Source: JBBIGV01 sp037447335
Lineage (GTDB): Bacteria; Bacteroidota; Ignavibacteria; Ignavibacteriales; Ignavibacteriaceae
Reading direction: 5' to 3'
Assembly: GCA_037447335.1 (NCBI GenBank)
Contig: JBBIGV010000074.1
Coordinates: 1 to 16,237, forward strand
DNA length: 16,237 nucleotides
Under the pieces are notes generated by a model. That model did no database searches. It was not told where the DNA came from and saw only the letters and a list, made by a program, of their open reading frames with translations. The position numbers and the translations under genes were made by a program. This document shows, in pieces, positions 6,581 through 14,178 of the stretch; positions within the stretch are counted from its first letter, which is position 1, and each line of letters starts with the position of its first letter.

Positions 6581-7237
6581 TTAACTTATACTCGTAAAAT
6601 ACTCTTCACCGTTATCTTTAGTGTGAATTGCAAGCAGGTTTGCACGGACTAGCTTAACGAGTGTGCGTGATGCCCTTCTCTGAGAAATGTTTATCAGGCG
6701 GCTTAATTCTTTGACAGATATTTTTTCATTTTTCTCAAGATAATCGAAAACGAATTTTTCATTATCGCCGGGTTTATATTTTTTTAATTTTAAATTGTTG
6801 GAATTAGCCCGCATAATTCTTACCATTTCTTTACTTGCCTGCACGCTTTTGTCGTTAATCCTGATTGTAATGGCGGCAGTATTTATATCGAGCTCATTTT
6901 TATAATCCTGTAAGCGGTGGGGCTTTCTATCCGATTCCGGTACAGCCGCAATTACAAGCTCCTTTCCAATATACTCAATATATTCTATGTAATACTCGAG
7001 GGGAGGTTCGCAATAATTAAGAGCGGCATCTTTTATCAATTCTGATTCCGATTTTTCGCTCTCAACGCCGATTATTTCTTTGTCATCATCAACGCCAAAA
7101 ATTATATACCCGCCTTTTGTGTTAGCGAATGCCATCATCTCACGGGCAATTTTTTCGGGGGATGAAAATTTCCTCTTGAATTCGCAGTGAAGATTTTCAC
7201 CTCCCTCGATAAGGTCTATTAAATCTTTACGCTTCAT
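6581..7237 (-). CDS. AlbA_2 (Schlafen-type) domain protein with C-terminal winged helix
   Basis: A 218-aa predicted transcriptional regulator. The N-terminal part (about 14-125) has the AlbA_2/AAA_4 signature: an E-F-K core in HCEFKRKF (17-24), then FANTKGGYIIFGVDDD (37-52) and a segment with ESDRKPHR. By family knowledge this domain is nucleic-acid binding or Schlafen-like and usually sits on HTH proteins. The C-terminal part (about 160-218) is a winged helix (EKISVKELSRLINISQRRAS then a wing ending EEYFTSIS). Its ATG overlaps the TGA of mtgA by 4 nt (ATGA at 7234-7237), so its translation is probably coupled to mtgA and it is the last gene of the secA operon. DNA target and ligand are unknown. 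Confidence 0.78.
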   Translation of the reverse strand: MKRKDLIDLIEGGENLHCEFKRKFSSPEKIAREMMAFANTKGGYIIFGVDDDKEIIGVESEKSESELIKDAALNYCEPPLEYYIEYIEYIGKELVIAAVPESDRKPHRLQDYKNELDINTAAITIRINDKSVQASKEMVRIMRANSNNLKLKKYKPGDNEKFVFDYLEKNEKISVKELSRLINISQRRASRTLVKLVRANLLAIHTKDNGEEYFTSIS

Positions 7238-7986
7238 AATTTCTTATCAGGAAAAAGTATAACATCGTTCATCCTGCCCATTATAATAGATGAACGCCGT
7301 AAAACATAACCTGAGTTTGTATTTGGTTTAAATCTTAATGGAGAAGGAATAACTGCCGCAAGTCTGGCGCTTTCGTTTCTTGTAAGCTGTTTGGGTTCTT
7401 TATTAAAGTAAACATCAGATGCTTTTTTAATTCCGAATATGCCATCACCCCATTCGATTGCATTAATGTAGTTCTGAAGTATAGCACGTTTGCTTAATTC
7501 CTTTTCCATTCTGAATGTAATAACAAACTCCTTTACCTTCCTTAACAAGCTCTTATCTGTGGTAAGAAAAAGATTTTTTGCAGTTTGCATGGTAATTGTG
7601 CTTGCACCACGTGCTGTCCTTCCGCGTCTTTTGTGTGCCCTTAAAGTATTTTTTAATTCCTTCCAATCAATGCCTTTGTGATTGAAAAAGCTTCCGTCTT
7701 CCATTGAGATTATTCCCTTTAAGACATTCGGATGAACATCACCGATACTGGTCCAGGACTGACGCGGATAAAATAAAAGACCGGCTTCGAGTGCGCGCTG
7801 CTCCATAAGCGATGTGAATCTGAAGCTGTTGTATTCTAATACAGGAATGCTGAAGGAAGGTAAACTGAGATAAACAACCGACACTAAATAGAGAAGAAGA
7901 AATTTAATTTTCCTTCGGGAAATCAGAGGTAATAATTTCGTAAAGAAATCACCGATTTCTAACCGGGTAAATTGTTGAAGCGGCAT
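7234..7986 (-). CDS. mtgA: monofunctional peptidoglycan glycosyltransferase MtgA
   Basis: A 250-aa family GT51 enzyme that polymerises lipid II into glycan strands at the periplasmic face of the inner membrane. A single transmembrane segment (about 27-47) follows a basic cytosolic stretch (ISRRKIKF). The catalytic domain has all GT51 motifs: EDGSFFNHKGID (96-107, E96 the presumed catalytic base), GASTITMQTAKNLFL (127-141), RKVKEF, KRAILQNYIN with WGDGIFGI (169-176), and LTRNESARLAAVIPSPLRF (201-219). Length and absence of a transpeptidase domain exclude class A PBPs. It lies 47 nt after the TPR lipoprotein gene and overlaps the AlbA_2 gene by 4 nt. No strong Shine-Dalgarno is present (aggt about 12 nt upstream). 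Confidence 0.94.
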   Translation of the reverse strand: MPLQQFTRLEIGDFFTKLLPLISRRKIKFLLLYLVSVVYLSLPSFSIPVLEYNSFRFTSLMEQRALEAGLLFYPRQSWTSIGDVHPNVLKGIISMEDGSFFNHKGIDWKELKNTLRAHKRRGRTARGASTITMQTAKNLFLTTDKSLLRKVKEFVITFRMEKELSKRAILQNYINAIEWGDGIFGIKKASDVYFNKEPKQLTRNESARLAAVIPSPLRFKPNTNSGYVLRRSSIIMGRMNDVILFPDKKL

Positions 7987-8033
7987 TTTTAATTTAACCT
8001 GTCAGATTAAAGCAAGTTTTCAGACCGAAATTC

Positions 8034-10535
8034 TTAGCTGAAAGAATTTCCGAAAATAACCGGAATGTATAAGTCACTGTGTACTCTTCTTAATCCGTCA
8101 TTTGGTTGATGCGCACCGAAATCATAACCTTGCCCTTCAGATTTTGACTCTTCCCCTGATTCTTCATCAATTTTTTCCTGCTCAATAAATTCCTCTTCAA
8201 TATCCTCTTGAGGAGGCTTAATAGTTTCATCACTGGTATCTTCAAGACCTTCAAGAATATGGCGAGAATCAGTTGAGAGAGAATCCTCCATTTGTTTTTG
8301 AAGAGCGTGGAGTGAATCCTGTATCATCTGACGCTCTCTTTCTTTTTCCTGTTTATATAAATTCAGCTTGGGTCTTATCTGCGATGCATAATTAGTTGCA
8401 GGATATTTGATAAGAAGAGTATCATAAAAAACTACTGCTGAATCTATCAGCTTAAGCTCATTCTCAAGCAGCCAGCCTGCTGCATAAACAGCTTTAGATG
8501 CCCACTGAGATTGGGGGAATTCCCGGTACAAATTATAAAAGCTCTTTATTGCTTCAGAATAATTTTTCTCCAGCATAAGACTCTCAGCTTCAACATAAAG
8601 TTCTTTCACAGGATCAAAGTCAAGATCTATAAACGGTTTGCCAAGCTTATCAGCCGCAGCATTAACAATTGATTCATTTTTATAATTGTCATATATGTAA
8701 TTGAACAGGCTGTCGGCTTTCTTATTTTCATTAACTGTGAGGTAGTAGCTTCCTAACGAATATAGTGTAGATGCTTCATAAGGAGAGCCCGGAAATCTTT
8801 CTATGTTCCGGTAGTAGTAATGATAGGCAGAATCCGGATATTCTAATTCTGTAAGGAACAGATTACCCAGTTCAAGCTGGTTTCTTGCAAGTATTACTCT
8901 GATCGAATCTGCTGATAACGCTGGAAGTTTTGGCCTGGTTAATTTTTGCAGCAAAGAATCAAAAGCAGATTGCTGTGTTGTAACTAAAGGCTGTTCATTT
9001 TCTTTTTTATCTTCAAAAACACCTCTTCTTCTTATATCTCCGAAAAAGTCGTCTTCCTTTTTAGGAATCAATTTTCTTTCAGCAATAAGTAACGAATCAA
9101 TTGAAAATCCTAGCTGAAGTAACGAATCTATATTAAGTCCGGTGATCCACAAAGAATCAAGCTTATACCCTTCAAGCAATAGAGAGTCTATGTCTGATCC
9201 TGCCTGATAGATGCTGTCCAGTTTAAGGCTGTCAATCGGAACTAATTTGGATTCAATTTCATCTTCACCCTGCATGAAAAACGGATCAGTTTGAATCTGC
9301 TGCCAAAAGAATTCATTCGCAAGCGCAATGGAGTCCTGCACAAACTGAAGCGAATCTTTTGTGAATTCTTCAGGGTTATCCAGATAAAACAACTGCCTGT
9401 TGAATTCCCTGATTTGTGAAGATAAATGCTTGTATTTGTTAAAAAGCTGCCCTTTTTGGATAGCTCTGACTGTGTACTCGGGTAGATTTGCTGCACGCGA
9501 AGCATCAAGGTAGTAGGTTGCTGCGCTATCATAATTTTGGAAGTGATATTGAAAAATTTCTCCCAGCTTATATTTTGCAACACCGGATGTTTGTTTGGTT
9601 CTGTAAGTAGTATCAACCGCAGTGAACACTTCAACGGCTGATTCATAATCACCAAGTTCTGTTAGAGCAGCACCGATTTCAAGATCAATTATATCAAATA
9701 AATCCCTGTTCTTATCTTCCCTCCGTAAAGTCCTGAACAAATCAAGTGCCTGCTCTTTATCTCCCCTTTCCCGCAGAGCTTTAGCAATTTCAAGCCTTGA
9801 TTCAAACTCAACATCATAGGATGGTGAATACCTGAAAACATCCTCAAATGCTTTTACTGCTTTATCGTAATCATTTACTTTGAGGTAGAGTTTCCCAAGC
9901 TCATACATTAATTCTGCATTTCGTTCATTGCTGCCTGAAACGCTGACAAATTCTTCTGTAAGCGTTATAGCAGAATTGTAATCTGAACGGCTTATCCTGT
10001 AAATGATCTCTTCGATAAATGTATCAGTAACAATCTCATCTTCATCTTCGGTAAAAGCTTCTGTTCTCACATCAATGAGGGTTTGCAGCCCCTGTTCATG
10101 ATCCCTCAGCCGCATCTGTGTTTTTCCGATCCATAACTGCGCTTCAAGAATAAGCCCGCTTTCGGGCTGCGTTACAATCAGCTCCTGAAATTTTCTTAAC
10201 GCTTTCTGGTAATTTTTCTGATAGTAAAACGATTTGCCTATCATCAATAGTGCATTATCAACGAACGAACTGTTTGCATGGAATTGAAGCAGGCGTGAAC
10301 ATTTTTCAATCACTTTAACAAGCTGCTGATTCGCATTCCCCGGAATTGTTAATTCTTCCGTTGAGAACAGCGCTCTTTTTTGTTCAAATATAGATGTTTC
10401 AGCCTGCTCAAAAAGTTCTGATGTATTGTAATAAAGATTAAAGTAGGTGGTAAAATCCTGCCACAAACTGCAGCTTGTAAATGAAACAGCAGGTAAAACA
10501 AAAAGAAGGCTGTATATCAGACGACGAGTTTTCAT
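8034..10535 (-). CDS. large TPR lipoprotein, possibly PorW/SprE-like
   Basis: An 833-aa predicted lipoprotein. The signal peptide (1-21) ends in SFTSC, so C22 would be acylated. TPR-like helix pairs are visible at about 90-130, 208-240, 285-305, 320-345, 552-585, 640-677 and 680-712 (for example YELGKLYLKVNDYDKAVKAF). Between the two TPR blocks lies a run of five decapeptide repeats (439-488). The C-terminus has a charged coiled segment (about 725-755), a Glu-rich linker (about 762-800) and a short conserved-looking tail. The stretch after the lipid Cys (FTTYFNLYYNTSELFEQAE) recalls the start of PorW/SprE, T9SS-associated TPR lipoproteins of Bacteroidota. That assignment is by eye. Other options are a BamD-like or generic scaffold lipoprotein. 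It sits between glnB and mtgA in the secA operon, which favours an envelope role. Confidence 0.8.
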   Translation of the reverse strand: MKTRRLIYSLLFVLPAVSFTSCSLWQDFTTYFNLYYNTSELFEQAETSIFEQKRALFSTEELTIPGNANQQLVKVIEKCSRLLQFHANSSFVDNALLMIGKSFYYQKNYQKALRKFQELIVTQPESGLILEAQLWIGKTQMRLRDHEQGLQTLIDVRTEAFTEDEDEIVTDTFIEEIIYRISRSDYNSAITLTEEFVSVSGSNERNAELMYELGKLYLKVNDYDKAVKAFEDVFRYSPSYDVEFESRLEIAKALRERGDKEQALDLFRTLRREDKNRDLFDIIDLEIGAALTELGDYESAVEVFTAVDTTYRTKQTSGVAKYKLGEIFQYHFQNYDSAATYYLDASRAANLPEYTVRAIQKGQLFNKYKHLSSQIREFNRQLFYLDNPEEFTKDSLQFVQDSIALANEFFWQQIQTDPFFMQGEDEIESKLVPIDSLKLDSIYQAGSDIDSLLLEGYKLDSLWITGLNIDSLLQLGFSIDSLLIAERKLIPKKEDDFFGDIRRRGVFEDKKENEQPLVTTQQSAFDSLLQKLTRPKLPALSADSIRVILARNQLELGNLFLTELEYPDSAYHYYYRNIERFPGSPYEASTLYSLGSYYLTVNENKKADSLFNYIYDNYKNESIVNAAADKLGKPFIDLDFDPVKELYVEAESLMLEKNYSEAIKSFYNLYREFPQSQWASKAVYAAGWLLENELKLIDSAVVFYDTLLIKYPATNYASQIRPKLNLYKQEKERERQMIQDSLHALQKQMEDSLSTDSRHILEGLEDTSDETIKPPQEDIEEEFIEQEKIDEESGEESKSEGQGYDFGAHQPNDGLRRVHSDLYIPVIFGNSFS
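9072..9221 (-). repeat. five tandem decapeptide repeats inside the TPR lipoprotein
   Basis: Residues 439-488 read as five consecutive 10-residue units of the form [LI]-D-S-[LI]-x(3)-G-x(2): LDSIYQAGSD, IDSLLLEGYK, LDSLWITGLN, IDSLLQLGFS, IDSLLIAERK (the last has lost the Gly). In the DNA most units have diverged, but the 12-mer aagtaacgaatc occurs twice 30 nt apart, suggesting growth by duplication. The regular spacing suggests a small solenoid or a linker with regular turns. Confidence 0.8.
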
Positions 10536-10585
10536 TTCGATGAGAAACCTATAAAAGTAAAAATTAAAGAAAAAGGTAAAAGTAA

Positions 10586-10924
10586 TTACAATGCTTCTTT
10601 TCCCGCCTCTTCAGTACGGATTCTTATCACTTCTTCAATTGTCGAAATAAAGATTTTGCCATCGCCTACCTGTCCGGTTTTTGCGGTGCGAAGGATTGCT
10701 TCAATAACCTTTTCAACTTTTGATTCTTCAACAACAATTTCAATTTTTATTTTAGGGACAAATTCAATGCGGTATTCATTGCCGCGGTAAGTTTCAGTAT
10801 GACCTTTTTGCCTGCCATAACCTCTGACTTCGGTAATAGTAAGACCTCTTATTCCCTCTTCAACAAGGGCTTCTTTTACTTCATCAAGTTTGAATGGACG
10901 AATGATAGCTTCTATTTTTTTCAT
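10586..10924 (-). CDS. glnB: nitrogen regulatory protein P-II
   Basis: A 112-aa trimeric signal protein that senses 2-oxoglutarate and ATP/ADP and controls nitrogen-assimilation targets. It begins MKKIEAIIRPFKLDEVKEAL. The T-loop carries GRQKGHTETYRGNEY with the classical uridylylation Tyr at position 51. The nucleotide-binding B loop TAKTGQVGDGKIF (90-102) and the C-terminal C loop (RIRTEEAG) are intact. I chose the ATG at 10922-10924 because it has a GAGGG site 4 nt upstream and gives the usual 112-residue length; an upstream in-frame ATG at 10954 would overlap secA by 16 nt. It lies 14 nt behind secA. There is no amtB, glnA or glnD nearby, so glnB versus glnK cannot be settled. Confidence 0.95.
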   Translation of the reverse strand: MKKIEAIIRPFKLDEVKEALVEEGIRGLTITEVRGYGRQKGHTETYRGNEYRIEFVPKIKIEIVVEESKVEKVIEAILRTAKTGQVGDGKIFISTIEEVIRIRTEEAGKEAL

Positions 10925-10938
10925 TGTGCCCTCATCTG

Positions 10939-13900
10939 TTATCTGCCATGACACTGCTTATATTTTTTACCGCTGCCGCAAGGACAGGGTGAATTACGCC
11001 CGATTTTTTCTTCTACTTTTACCGGAAGGGGTTTACCTGCCCGTGCTGCCTGCGCTTCACCCGCTGAGCGGGTTGCAGCCAGCCCGATATTTGTTGCACT
11101 TTGTTTACTTTCCATTATTCCGCGTATCGGCTGTCTTCTCCTTCTGTCCTGAACTTCATCAGGCGCCTGCGGGAAAAACTTAAAGACGAAAGAAACAACA
11201 TCGTTGCGGATATTATCAAGCAGATTAACAAACAATTTAAATGCTTCGGATTTATATTCAACTAGCGGGTCTTTCTGACCATATGCTCTTAAACCGATTC
11301 CTTCTTTAAGATCATCCATTTCGCGGAGATGTTCTTTCCACTTCTGATCAATTACGCTTAACACGGCATATCGTTCAAGACGTGCCATTAGCTCAGAACC
11401 GATCATCTCCTCTTTTTTTCTGTAGAATTCCTTCGATGCTTCAAGCAGCCTGTCTTTAATTCCTTCATGCCCTAAGGCTTCGAATTCTGTTGCTTCAAGA
11501 GAAAACTCGACAAGCAAATTTCGTCTGACCTCTTCTTTCAGATTGTCAACAAGGACGTCATCAAAATTCCGTTCAACAACCTCGGTAATGTACTCTTCAA
11601 GCAGTTCGAAGATTTCGCTCTTAAGTCTCTCGCCTTCTAATGCCCGCTGTCTTCTGGTGTAAATTACCTCACGCTGCTGGTTCATGGTGTTATCATATTC
11701 GAGAAGTCTTTTTCTGATGGAGAAGTTATTCCCCTCAACTTTTTTCTGAGCGCGCTCAACCGATTTTGAAATGAGCGGATGCTGTATAACTTCACCTTCT
11801 TTAAAGCCCATTCTTTCCATCACTGAAGAAATGCGTTCATTACCGAAAAGTCTCATAAGGTCATCTTCAAGCGAAAGATAAAATTTGGAAGTACCGGGGT
11901 CGCCTTGTCTGCCGGAACGCCCTCTCAACTGACGATCAATTCTGCGGGATTCGTGTCGTTCGGTACCGAGAATGTATAAACCTCCTTTTTCCTTAACGCC
12001 TTTACCAAGCTTAATGTCCGTACCACGACCAGCCATGTTAGTTGCAATTGTTACGGCGCTAATCTCACCGGCGTGCGCAACAATTTCCGCTTCGCGCTGA
12101 TGCTGTTTTGCATTCAATACATTATGCGGAATGTTCTTTCTTTTCAGCATCCTGCTTATAGTTTCAGAAACTTCAACAGAAGTGGTACCAACAAGAACCG
12201 GTCTTCCTTCTTTTCTCAGGAATTCTATTTGGTCAATAACTGAATTATATTTTTCACGCTTTGTCCGGTAGATAGCATCATCAAGGTCTTCTCTAACACA
12301 AGGTCTGTGAGTAGGTACTACAACTACTTGCAGCTTGTATATATCAAAAAATTCGGTTTCTTCGGTTTCGGCGGTACCGGTCATACCCGCCAGTTTTTTG
12401 TACATCCTGAAATAATTCTGAAGTGTTATTGTTGCGAGAGTTTGTGAGTCGCGTTCTACTTTAACATTTTCTTTTGCTTCAATTGCCTGGTGCAAACCAT
12501 CGGAATATCTTCTGCCCGGAAGAATACGACCGGTGAACTCATCAACTATGGCTATTTTACCTTCATCAGTAACCACGTACTCATCATCTTTTTCAAAAAG
12601 CGTGTAAGCTTTAAGCAACTGGTGAATCGTGTGGATTCGTTCACTGCTCTCAGAGTAGCGCTGATAAAGAACATCCTTCTTTTTTATTTTTTCTTCTTCA
12701 GTAAGCGAAGTATCGTGTTCAAATTTACTTATTTCTGTTCCAAGGTCCGGAAGAACAAAATATTCTTTTTCCATACCGCTTCCCTTTGCAAGCTCTTCCC
12801 TGCCTTTCTCGGTAAGATCAATCGTATTATGCTTCTCATCTATTACAAAAAATAACTCGTCATCAATTATGTACATGTTCTTTGCTTTTTCGCGCAGGAA
12901 TTCAAGCTCGGTTGCCTGCATCAGTTTTTTGTAAGACGGTTCAGCAAGAACTTTAGCGAGCTTGTTATTTTTTGGCAAGCCTCTGGATGCCCTCAACAGA
13001 AGTATGCCTGCCTGATTAGCGTCTCCTTCATCATTCTTTAAAATTTCTTCAGCCTCAGCAACAATTTTTGCAACAAGGTTTGATTGAAGTCTGACAAGTC
13101 TTTCAACTTTGGGTTTCATTTCGGTGAACTTCTGATTATCAACCTCAACTGCACCTGAAATGATTAGGGGTGTTCTTGCCTCATCAATCAGCACCGAATC
13201 CACCTCATCAACTATAGTATAATTATGAAGTCTCTGAACTTGGTACTCTTTATCAACAGACATATTATCGCGGAGGTAGTCGAAACCAAATTCATTATTT
13301 GTGCCGAAGGTTATATCACAAGCGTATTGTTCTTTTCTTTTCGAAGGGTCCATTGTATTTAGAATAACCCCAACTGTAAGCCCGTGAAACTTATAAATTT
13401 CTCCCATCCATTCAGAGTCACGTTGTGCAAGATAATCATTAACTGTTACCAGGTGCACCCCTCTTCCGGTTAAAGCATTAAGATAAACAGGCATAGTTGC
13501 AACAAGAGTTTTACCTTCACCGGTAGCCATTTCAGCCATCTTTCCCTGATGAAGCACCACGCCGCCCATTAGTTGAACATCATAAGGGATCATGTCCCAG
13601 GTAATTTTATTGCCGACAACTGTCCAGCTTTTCCCTACAAGCCTTTCGCAAGTTGATTTAACAACGGCAAAAGCCTCCGGAAGAAGCTCATCAAGAATTT
13701 CTTCATATTCTTCATCGAGCTGTTTTTCAAGTTCATCGAGCTGGTCATGCAGGGCGATACGATCAAATTCTTCGTTAGATTGAAGCTGTGTTTTTATTTC
13801 TTCAATCTTTTGGCGGGTTTCAGCGGTATAATCACTTATCTTCTGTTTGAATTCAGGAGTTTTTGCACGAAGTTCATCATCAGAAATATTTTTGATCTTC

Positions 13901-13995
13901 TCATATTCTTCATTTATCTCATCAACAACAGGTAAAAGCATTTCAATGTTCTTTTTGTGCTTATCACCAAAAATCTTTTTTATTAAGTTGAGCAT
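10939..13995 (-). CDS. secA: preprotein translocase ATPase SecA
   Basis: A 1018-aa motor of the Sec pathway that pushes preproteins through SecYEG using ATP. Visible parts are Walker A ATGEGKTL (157-164), Walker B with DEVDSVLIDEARTP (263-276), the NBD2 core with ATNMAGRGTDIKLG (651-664) and the arginine-finger region RGRSGRQGDPGTS (691-703). The helical scaffold/wing domains occupy roughly 710-940, and the C-terminal zinc finger CPCGSGKKYKQCH (C1004, C1006, C1015, H1016) binds SecB or ribosomes in known SecA proteins. It is about 115 residues longer than the E. coli enzyme. The extra length includes a charged coiled-coil-like N-terminal stretch (about 55-102) and additions around 285-445, as is usual in Bacteroidota-type SecA. 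A GGAG site lies 11 nt before the ATG. It is the first gene of the minus-strand operon. Confidence 0.98.
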   Translation of the reverse strand: MLNLIKKIFGDKHKKNIEMLLPVVDEINEEYEKIKNISDDELRAKTPEFKQKISDYTAETRQKIEEIKTQLQSNEEFDRIALHDQLDELEKQLDEEYEEILDELLPEAFAVVKSTCERLVGKSWTVVGNKITWDMIPYDVQLMGGVVLHQGKMAEMATGEGKTLVATMPVYLNALTGRGVHLVTVNDYLAQRDSEWMGEIYKFHGLTVGVILNTMDPSKRKEQYACDITFGTNNEFGFDYLRDNMSVDKEYQVQRLHNYTIVDEVDSVLIDEARTPLIISGAVEVDNQKFTEMKPKVERLVRLQSNLVAKIVAEAEEILKNDEGDANQAGILLLRASRGLPKNNKLAKVLAEPSYKKLMQATELEFLREKAKNMYIIDDELFFVIDEKHNTIDLTEKGREELAKGSGMEKEYFVLPDLGTEISKFEHDTSLTEEEKIKKKDVLYQRYSESSERIHTIHQLLKAYTLFEKDDEYVVTDEGKIAIVDEFTGRILPGRRYSDGLHQAIEAKENVKVERDSQTLATITLQNYFRMYKKLAGMTGTAETEETEFFDIYKLQVVVVPTHRPCVREDLDDAIYRTKREKYNSVIDQIEFLRKEGRPVLVGTTSVEVSETISRMLKRKNIPHNVLNAKQHQREAEIVAHAGEISAVTIATNMAGRGTDIKLGKGVKEKGGLYILGTERHESRRIDRQLRGRSGRQGDPGTSKFYLSLEDDLMRLFGNERISSVMERMGFKEGEVIQHPLISKSVERAQKKVEGNNFSIRKRLLEYDNTMNQQREVIYTRRQRALEGERLKSEIFELLEEYITEVVERNFDDVLVDNLKEEVRRNLLVEFSLEATEFEALGHEGIKDRLLEASKEFYRKKEEMIGSELMARLERYAVLSVIDQKWKEHLREMDDLKEGIGLRAYGQKDPLVEYKSEAFKLFVNLLDNIRNDVVSFVFKFFPQAPDEVQDRRRRQPIRGIMESKQSATNIGLAATRSAGEAQAARAGKPLPVKVEEKIGRNSPCPCGSGKKYKQCHGR

Positions 13996-14035
13996 TATTT
14001 ATAGTCTCCGTAGGGATAATTCAGGGCGAAAGTTA

Positions 14036-14041
14036 ATTATA
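14036..14041 (-). promoter_or_regulatory. candidate promoter -10 element for the secA operon
   Basis: On the minus strand a perfect TATAAT occurs about 41 nt before the secA ATG, without a good -35 at 17 nt. It overlaps the lead-in to TAACTTTC, a near match to TAnnTTTG, with TTG about 20 nt further upstream. Either could be the real element; the region (13996-14133) is where the operon promoter must lie if the upstream terminator works. Confidence 0.3.
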
Positions 14042-14133
14042 AGGCATTAGAATTGCAATTTATGTAAAAGGGTATTGTGGTGAACATTGCGGATAAAATC
14101 ACCAGATCGGGGGTATCAAATTACCATCAGATA

Positions 14134-14163
14134 AAACCTCCGGGATTTACTTCCCGGAGGTTT
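14134..14163 (-). terminator. intrinsic terminator of the BNR-propeller cargo gene
   Basis: Perfect 12-bp arms, aaacctccggga (14134-14145) and tcccggaggttt (14152-14163), enclose a 6-nt loop. On the minus strand the hairpin ends in GGTTTTAT, a short T tract. It begins 15 nt after the stop codon of the cargo gene and should insulate that gene from secA. Confidence 0.85.
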
Positions 14164-14178
14164 GAATTAAATTAAAGA

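Noticed and set aside
6495..6584. Plus-strand open stretch ending KIELKYYPDYVMSMKMD before a TAA
   Set aside because: Protein-like in composition and could be a gene remnant, but it has no start codon with ribosome site, is closed by TGA upstream and cannot be matched to any family.
9242..9655. A 137-codon minus-strand ORF inside the TPR lipoprotein gene in another frame
   Set aside because: The main frame carries a continuous signal peptide, TPRs and repeats; the alternative frame shows no recognisable domain.
10890..14050. Plus-strand ORFs opposite secA and glnB
   Set aside because: They are antisense to well-conserved genes, with compositions typical of reversed coding sequence.
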